The translations under genes were made by a program, and so were the position numbers. This document shows positions 58,401-64,000 of a DNA stretch of 64,000 nucleotides, piece by piece (position 1 is the first letter of the stretch; each line of letters begins with the position of its first letter). The notes under the pieces were generated by a model. It was not told where the DNA came from. It ran no database searches and saw only the letters and a program-made list of their open reading frames with translations. This stretch comes from Adiantum capillus-veneris (taxonomy: Eukaryota > Streptophyta > Polypodiopsida > Polypodiales > Pteridaceae): the NCBI GenBank assembly GCA_014529385.2, contig CM043969.1, positions 34,734,446 to 34,798,445 on the forward strand. Reading direction: 5' to 3'.

Positions 58401-61400
58401 CGTAAAAAGAAGATTGGGACGTATCCAAACCCAGTAGACGAGATTGAGGAGGTGAAACATCTAAGAGGTTTAGTGGAGGAGACTCAAAGGAAACTAGAAC
58501 CAGAACCCATGCATGTCAAAATTCATGACACAGTGTTTCCCACGCAAGTTCATCCACCCCACATGAACCATAGACCGTTAGCCATATCTAGTATCATCCA
58601 AGAAGGGAGTGAGGACGGGGCATCAGGAAGTGAGCATACACCTTTCTTGTTGGAAAGGATGTTTAACGAAGGAATACCTGATCCCATTGAGGAATATGAG
58701 ATTCCATCCTCACCAGTTCCTAGTCAAGGACCTGCACCCTGCAAAATGCCAATGAATGTTGCCAAACTAGTGGACTTCATGTCTTCTGAGGTCCGAACCA
58801 CGATCATAGCAAAGCTGTATGGAGATCCTAAGTTATTCCTTGCACTTCGAGCATTCCTTAACGGAGAGCTACGAACGGGATTACCGCAGTTTGCGCAACC
58901 AAATAGGCCTGACTCGATTATGATTGATGAGGAAAATCATGTGCAATCACTTGACTTAGATGGACACGAGTCTGTGATCGAGGTACCCATTAACGAATTA
59001 GGGCAGTATTTTGAAGGCGACGAGTCTAATGCGACCCTACCCATCACTACCAAGGGATTAACTATAAAGGGAATTCTTGATGGTGGTGCGGGAGTTAGCA
59101 TCGTTACAAAAGATTGTTGGGAATCCATGGGAAAACCCCGCCTCAGTGTTACTAACATTGTGGTAAAGATGGCAAATGGTACCATAGCCAAACCTATGGG
59201 GATGCTCAAGGATCTTAAGATCAAAGTTCTAGGACACAAGGTACGACATACGTTCATTGTAATGGATTTCTCTAAACACATTATGTCATATGAAATGATT
59301 TTAGGACGACCATTCATGAGGGAAGCACAAATGGTTCATGATTGGTCTAAAAATCATGTCTATTTGCAATTCCAAGACTCTGTCCTTAGAGTGGATTTGG
59401 TGACTGGTAAGGTACACCCCTTAGGGAGTAAAACCATTATTGATCATCGCTCTGACACCACAGTTCACTCGGCCCCACTACAATATTGTTACACTTGTAA
59501 GAAGGATACAGACATTGGCCAAGATTCTCCTTACATGGATGTGTTACCGGGTATGATGGAATCAGACAACGTAGACTGGGTACACCTAGCTGCAACCATA
59601 GATACCTCGGGAAATAGAGGAACCACTTGGGTCACACCAGAGGGGGAAGAGGTACCACAAATTGCACCTCTGAACATGATAAGTGCCATACATGCATCTT
59701 CTAAGGGCAAGGCAATTGTGGACCAATCTGACAGTGACACCGATAGCTCAATAGAAGACTTTGACCAACACGACTTGGACACTGACTCCCAGAGTGAAAC
59801 GGATTCTGAATCTCATGAATTAGAGAGTGGAGCAAGTTCAGAGTCAAAACATTCGGAAGGACCGAGCACATCAACCAATGATAGCTCCCCCGAGAGTGAA
59901 GAGGACACCAACGAGGACTCCTTTAGTGAGCCAGATCTAAATGCAAATCAAAAGCAGGTCTCAAATAAGAAAAAGAAAAACCTTAAGAGGCGTCGATATC
60001 GAGCCAATGTACGTGCTAGGATAAAAAAGAAGAGATCCTCAGCAGAATGGCTTAGTTATATAGGGGCATGTGATGCTCATCAAAAATTGGTAGACAATTG
60101 GGGTGAATATCTCCAAAATGTTATGTGGTGTAGACCACGACCCCATGACATAGCCCAATTAGAGATCATAGACAAGCCAAGGTTGAGCCGCACTGCAAGG
60201 AGGCGTCAAAACCAAGAGTTAGCTCGACAACACAAGAAAGCAGAAATGGAAGCACAAACCAAAGCACAACCAGAATCCACAGACTTGCATCCTGCACCAG
60301 ACCATTTCAAATCTTACACCACAGGGGAATCAAAGGTTGTGTACACAAAAGCCCAAAGAATACCTATCGATGGGAATAATAGAATCTATGATGGTCCGGC
60401 AATAGTTAAAGAAATAGAATTAGCTGACCCCGGTGAAGAATCAAAACCTGTTTTTATTGCCCAAGACCTCACAGAAGTTGAAGAGGCGGTCCTCAAAGAG
60501 CTTCTCAAGGAATTCAAGGACGTATTCGCTTGGACATACCATGATATGAAAGGTGTTCCACCTTCTGTGGTCCAACATACAATCCCTATGATTAGCACTG
60601 CGAAGCGCGTACAACAAAGACCCTACCCGATGAATCCTAAGTACGCAAAGATCATTCAAGAAGAACTAGAAAAGCTTATCAAATGTGGGTTCATATATCC
60701 TATTGAACACTCTGAATGGGTGTCTCCGATAGTTATCGTGCCAAAAAAGAATGGGAAACTCAGGGTGTGCGTGGACCTCAAAAAAGTTAATGCAGCTACT
60801 AGAAGAGACCATTACCCCCTACCATATTCCGAACATGTACTCGAAAGAGTTGCAGACAAGGAAGCTTACAGCTTTCTAGATGGGTACTCAGGCTACAACC
60901 AAATCACGATAGCGCTAGAGGACCAAGCTAAAACTGCCTTCATAACAGAATTTGGCGTGTTTGCATTTCGTGTGATGGCTTTTGGCTTAACAAATGCCCC
61001 TGCTACATTCCAACGATTAATAAACACTGCCTTTAAAGAATATTTGAGAGAGTTTTGTGAAGCTTTCTTAGACGACCTTTGTGTTTACTCTTCTTGGAAG
61101 GAACATCTATCATGTTTGCGGAAGGTGTTTGAAAAGTGTAGGTTATATCGTATCTCATTGAACCCGTTCAAATGCCAATTTTGGGTCAAGCATGGAGTTA
61201 TTTTAGGGCATATAGTATCCAAGAATGGTATCTCAACCGATGAGAGCAAAATTAAAGTGATTCTAGAGTTACCACCACCAACCAATTACAAGGGAGTTCA
61301 AAGGTTCATGGGACACGTGGGTTATTATCGACGGTTTATTTTATTTTTCGCTGAGATAGCACGTCCTTTGTACAAGCTTCTCATTGAATTTAAATGGACT

Positions 61401-63230
61401 GAAGAGTGTGACCAGGCCTATGAACAATTGAAGAAAACACTAGCAAGTGCTCCGATTTTAAGGACACCTAACTGGGATGTCATTTTCCATGTGCATATTG
61501 ATGCATCAAACTTTGCTATTGGGTGTGTTCTCACTCAACCAGGAGAACATAAATTGGACTATCCCATTAGCTTTGCAAGCCGTCAATTGAACGATGCTGA
61601 AAGGAACTACACCACTACAGAGCGAGAAGGTTTGGCAATGGTTTATGCAGTAAAGAAATTTCGCTACTACCTTCTGGCAAACAAGTTTGTATTTTATGTG
61701 GACCATCAAGCGTTGCTGTATCTGGTAAACAAGCCATGCTCCACAGGAAGAATCACACGATGGTTGTTAATTCTTTTGGAGTTTGATTTCACGATTGTAG
61801 TGAGACCCGGTAAAAGGCACGTCATGGCTGATCATTTGTCTCGCATACCCAATGGTGAAGCCCCTACAGGAGTTGATGATGAATTACCCGATACTTCCCT
61901 ATTCATAGTTGAGACTATGCCTGAATGGAGTGAGAACATTGTTAACTTTTTAGTTAATGGTTTTCCACCCAAGGAACTTCGTAAGGATATCGCTCGAAGG
62001 CTAGTAAAAGAATGTGAACCCTATTGTTTGATTGCCGGAACTCTGTATAGATTAGGCAAGGATGATATTCTTAGGCGTTGTGCCCACGAGGATGAATATT
62101 TGTATATCTTGCAAGAAGCACATATGGGCATAGCAGGAGGTCATTTTTCAGGAGACCTGACTGCTAGAAAGGTGCTGCAATCAGGCTATTGGTGGCCAAC
62201 TTTATTTAAGGATGCATCACTTTTTGCAAAAGGGTGTGATGAGTGCCAACGTTACAAGACCACACAGCGCAAAGACAGAATGCCCTTACATCCTATTAAA
62301 GTAACCCAACCATTTGAAAAATGGGGCTTAGACTTTGTAGGTCTAATTAGTCCCGCAGCTTGCAACACTCAATCTCGATATATTCTAGTTGCTACGGACT
62401 ATGTAACAAAGTGGGCTGAAGCTAAGGCTTCACAAAAAGCTGACGCGAGGACAACAGCTAAGTTTCTTTTTGAGAACATTATCACAAGATTTGGTTGCCC
62501 TTTTGAAATTGTTAGTGATAATGGTACCCATTTTATAAATGAGGTAATAAGAGAGCTTACCATGACCTTTATGATATCCCACCATAAGTCTACACCTTAT
62601 TACCCGCAAGCTAATGGACAAGCCGAGAGCACCAACAAGACTCTAATCTCTATTTTAACCAAGATGGTAGAAGCTCATCGCACTGATTGGGATTTGAAGT
62701 TGACATCTGCTCTATGGGCTTATCGTACTGCTTATAAAGTGGCTATTAATTGTACGCCATTCAAAATGGTATACAGCCAAGAAGCGGTTATGCCTTGGGA
62801 GTTTGTCATTCCTAGTCTTAGGGTAGCTTCGCAAGAAGGATGGAATGGTAACCCCTTAACCGAGCGTTTGTATATCTTAGAAAAACTAGACGAAGAGAGA
62901 CAGTTGGCTGTGCAAAATGCTCTTGTGGAAAAGGATAGGAGAAAGAAGTGGTTTGATCGCCATGTGAAGGACAAGGACATCAAAGTTGGTGATAAAGTCC
63001 TTATGTATGGAGTACGTAAAGAGAAGAAAAAGTTGAAATATGCTGGTAAAGGACCATATAGAGTATGTGAAATTACCCCACAAGGTACCCTTCGTGTGGA
63101 AACTCTTGATGGAGTTGAAACCATTGGATTCCTCGATGGGAGTAAATTCAAAAGATATTATGATCCTTTAAGCCAAGAAGAACTACGGGCCATTCATCAA
63201 AAGAAGCCGCCAAAGCACAAACCGAGTTAA
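55440..63230 (+). CDS. G2 Gag-Pro-Pol polyprotein (gag, protease, RT, RNase H, integrase)
   Basis: 2,596 open codons. The first listed ATG (55440, MFSRFMETL) is not the native start; see previous entry. Approximate residues: Pro-rich region 200-340; Retrotrans_gag 370-490; four CCHC knuckles at about 603-830; protease LDGGAGVSIV (Asp 1214) and LGRPF; acidic/basic linker 1440-1600; RT 1700-1960 with DGYSGYNQI and catalytic FLDDLCVYS (Asp 1878-1879); RNase H with HIDASNFAIGCVL and YVDHQALLYL; integrase zinc finger (His 2228 and 2235, Cys 2266 and 2269) and D2298, D2360, E2396 with correct D-35-E spacing. Copies RNA into DNA and integrates it. Pol looks intact; only gag start is broken. Confidence 0.92.
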   Translation: MFSRFMETLGRATRSEPDANEAHEGGGEVDSPFTSHVDPTPPKSVHVDILQPSYQEGPVEMPPSEVSSRVPLVTSKTTGSNIASTSQETVNTSTLEGLFINDHWTYDLHTEVLTDLHSGHAYHVGWIEIVQSTSSATSIEDQQKMICNVIHGIIQSERQNRGVNILSTGPMRFLDTSKAQQPTLSQMETPLMSPMDPSYVISPGVSMQSEPPSDNFSFPNLAQPSIKENPVLTPGKSLTENVPMTSTVSAMPLPSVVVPNMGPRPYVPLAPYAHMAPTPPIVPLVYAPRVPLPSPYPSGPMPGYVPYPPSSTHMPRPVPVPLPHMIPRVPPPALPPHIGDLAAFAQTIGRSIAENMRQASDREPRSKAVQIAKLTQKSNGDEDARKHIEVFEQVCDSLGERNELHKCNALSLTLSGKAGDWYRTLRVDEKTIYPTLRRLFLKEYIQEGVLWGVASQLQKAKRKEGESVRDFISRLKHLNSRCPINERFNNNQLLDRFIRGLRNEGIYNGLVIRGITTWEDVTANAIQLEDNLMIAGMRVSTDTRSTSSQAIEYEPMTAKPIANEPKVFETFLTDLTKAIQESLKDNRPPQNSHMYPRREQQWCSICLGPHSTSECPTFRVKFNGTCNACGRYGHQAKDCLMIKRIMANRPPVAWTNAPRAPVLMPAPPVEQLPQHMVPIPQNVVQATPLPPPVLGPQPPHPRVAPMNQVGCEPSNAYADGCEEEIDTSIAYGLDTLEECPIYYMEDCWGQVKPVYQAAALSSRGQNINTQARRPPLQCYECGGPHRAAECPIRLQKNAAQMQMNQGSTSAMPILTCNRCGIDHLIAQCPYNPNAPKITPLNLVEIASVTSPIPPVAPAYAITRSMLQGPSHILEERDTASVIQAKKKKTRRKRSQNTGNSKPSSKTNIGIGDDPVYMNDLEDDSDSIETMETRTNTTKGKTDKENRNMEPNENRIRENHKDPLKTPLVFPNPIQDPQDKPQGQKGKNRKKKIGTYPNPVDEIEEVKHLRGLVEETQRKLEPEPMHVKIHDTVFPTQVHPPHMNHRPLAISSIIQEGSEDGASGSEHTPFLLERMFNEGIPDPIEEYEIPSSPVPSQGPAPCKMPMNVAKLVDFMSSEVRTTIIAKLYGDPKLFLALRAFLNGELRTGLPQFAQPNRPDSIMIDEENHVQSLDLDGHESVIEVPINELGQYFEGDESNATLPITTKGLTIKGILDGGAGVSIVTKDCWESMGKPRLSVTNIVVKMANGTIAKPMGMLKDLKIKVLGHKVRHTFIVMDFSKHIMSYEMILGRPFMREAQMVHDWSKNHVYLQFQDSVLRVDLVTGKVHPLGSKTIIDHRSDTTVHSAPLQYCYTCKKDTDIGQDSPYMDVLPGMMESDNVDWVHLAATIDTSGNRGTTWVTPEGEEVPQIAPLNMISAIHASSKGKAIVDQSDSDTDSSIEDFDQHDLDTDSQSETDSESHELESGASSESKHSEGPSTSTNDSSPESEEDTNEDSFSEPDLNANQKQVSNKKKKNLKRRRYRANVRARIKKKRSSAEWLSYIGACDAHQKLVDNWGEYLQNVMWCRPRPHDIAQLEIIDKPRLSRTARRRQNQELARQHKKAEMEAQTKAQPESTDLHPAPDHFKSYTTGESKVVYTKAQRIPIDGNNRIYDGPAIVKEIELADPGEESKPVFIAQDLTEVEEAVLKELLKEFKDVFAWTYHDMKGVPPSVVQHTIPMISTAKRVQQRPYPMNPKYAKIIQEELEKLIKCGFIYPIEHSEWVSPIVIVPKKNGKLRVCVDLKKVNAATRRDHYPLPYSEHVLERVADKEAYSFLDGYSGYNQITIALEDQAKTAFITEFGVFAFRVMAFGLTNAPATFQRLINTAFKEYLREFCEAFLDDLCVYSSWKEHLSCLRKVFEKCRLYRISLNPFKCQFWVKHGVILGHIVSKNGISTDESKIKVILELPPPTNYKGVQRFMGHVGYYRRFILFFAEIARPLYKLLIEFKWTEECDQAYEQLKKTLASAPILRTPNWDVIFHVHIDASNFAIGCVLTQPGEHKLDYPISFASRQLNDAERNYTTTEREGLAMVYAVKKFRYYLLANKFVFYVDHQALLYLVNKPCSTGRITRWLLILLEFDFTIVVRPGKRHVMADHLSRIPNGEAPTGVDDELPDTSLFIVETMPEWSENIVNFLVNGFPPKELRKDIARRLVKECEPYCLIAGTLYRLGKDDILRRCAHEDEYLYILQEAHMGIAGGHFSGDLTARKVLQSGYWWPTLFKDASLFAKGCDECQRYKTTQRKDRMPLHPIKVTQPFEKWGLDFVGLISPAACNTQSRYILVATDYVTKWAEAKASQKADARTTAKFLFENIITRFGCPFEIVSDNGTHFINEVIRELTMTFMISHHKSTPYYPQANGQAESTNKTLISILTKMVEAHRTDWDLKLTSALWAYRTAYKVAINCTPFKMVYSQEAVMPWEFVIPSLRVASQEGWNGNPLTERLYILEKLDEERQLAVQNALVEKDRRKKWFDRHVKDKDIKVGDKVLMYGVRKEKKKLKYAGKGPYRVCEITPQGTLRVETLDGVETIGFLDGSKFKRYYDPLSQEELRAIHQKKPPKHKPS

Positions 63231-64000
63231 ACAAGATACAAGCTCAAGCTGAGGCTAAGGAGCGACAACAACGTATAAGACAAAAACGAGAGGCTAACCT
63301 TGGGGTCACAAATGCATTCCACGTGGAAATCGAAGAGGATGGGTTGGACTCTGACACACCTCTACGATACCCCATTGAGTTAAATAGTGCCTATGGAAAA
63401 GTGCTATATAACGCCTTATTGGACACGGGTGCTAAAAATAATCTGCTATCCTATGGGGTGTGGTGTCAGTTAGGGAAGCCACCTCTATCTGAGAGTATTA
63501 TCCAAGTCAAGGGTGTCAACAAGAAAAAAACTACGGTTTTTGGAATCTGACACACTTCTGTCAGTTATGACAATGGGATTGTAGGTCAAGACTTTTTGGT
63601 CATGCCTACTGGAACTATGGAGGGTAATATAAACCTAGGCCGCACGTGGATGATAGCCACCAAATGCACTATTGAGTGGGGGACTCGGGGTGTTACATCG
63701 CAAAAACCAACTCTTAGCCCTACCACTCAATCCATAGTCCCTGAGATATTGCCTAAGGAAATAAAACCCAAGACATTGCATGTCCAGGAGGTTGAACCAT
63801 ACGTCCCCATAGCCCAACTCTCTAGAGCTTCAACTGATGTAGTTGAAAGAAAGCTTGAGACACACACGAACCATCCTAATATAACACAGAAAACATACAA
63901 GTGGGTCCCTAAAGCCTTTGTAGTGAGCATGGTTGATGCAAAAAAACGGAAACCTAGTAAGAACCGTCCCACTCACTCCAAGAAATGTAAAGAAACGTTG
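63182..64000 (+). pseudogene. Second retropepsin-like domain and WVPK tail downstream of G2 integrase
   Basis: Open in the -1 frame relative to the polyprotein, overlapping its last 49 bases, and continuing past the window edge. Has a coiled, charged lead (EAKERQQRIRQKRE), then LLDTGAKNNLLSYGVW with a canonical DTGA active site (about 63420), then LGRTWM about 70 codons on, the second conserved retropepsin motif. One in-frame TGA at 63548-63550 interrupts it (a CGA-to-TGA change is likely). The tail (KTYKWVPKAFVV) is what G1 fuses to its own protease. Whether this extra protease is used is unknown. Confidence 0.75.

Larger units (their letters stand above)
53620..64000 (+). mobile_element. 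Ty3/Gypsy element G2, full-length coding, right end outside window
   Basis: 5' LTR, primer site, leader, gag, protease, RT, RNase H, integrase, then a second protease-like ORF and basic tail. Same family as G1: LTR ends, primer site, gag start and gag/protease sequence correspond closely along their length. The 3' LTR is not in the window. Left flank AGCGG (53615-53619) is the expected copy of the 5-bp duplication. Confidence 0.93.

Overview
This window is eukaryotic plant DNA made almost entirely of transposable elements. The evidence is CACTA (En/Spm) transposase genes with GT-AG introns, Ty3/Gypsy retrotransposons with tRNA-derived primer sites, a captured fragment of a plant-type heavy-metal-associated isoprenylated protein (HIPP) gene, and very long (CT)n/(AC)n/(AG)n microsatellites. 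It looks like intergenic DNA of a large-genome land plant. I cannot name the species. I see no tRNA or rRNA gene and no convincing intact host gene. The best host-gene candidate is an unrecognised split minus-strand gene at 44.2-46.8 kb.

Layout. 1-2701: right half of a CACTA element (family alpha, copy 1) with the end of its TNP2 transposase and an intact-looking three-exon second gene. 2739-11727: complete minus-strand Gypsy element G1 (577/579-bp LTRs, TSD ACAAC) carrying gag and protease but no reverse transcriptase, RNase H or integrase. 12413-16348: a CACTA alpha fragment (copy 2) fused to a Gypsy fragment. 16349-17221 plus 32584-34651: Gypsy G3A, interrupted by a complete CACTA element of a second family (beta, 17222-32583, TSD TCT). 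Beta is itself interrupted by a complete alpha element (copy 3, 22606-29463, TSD AAT) that carries the HIPP fragment. 34847-40757: a second copy of the same Gypsy family, G3B, in opposite orientation, with many stops. 40758-42371: a decayed Gypsy RNase H/integrase fragment (G4). 42372-49186: mostly non-coding, with two foldback structures, microsatellites and the unrecognised gene. 49187-52161: a complete non-coding LTR element (T1) with 144-bp LTRs, TSD TCAAA and large internal tandem arrays. 53620-64000: Gypsy element G2, same family as G1 but with full RT, RNase H and integrase, plus a second retropepsin-like domain downstream of integrase; it runs off the right edge.

Relations. G1 and G2 are an internally deleted and a full-length member of one family and could act as non-autonomous and autonomous partners. 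The alpha TNP2 copies are each broken differently, while the small second alpha gene is intact in both copies that retain it. The insertion order inside the nest can be read directly: G3A first, beta into it, then alpha copy 3 into beta. All family names (alpha, beta, G1-G4, T1) are my own labels.
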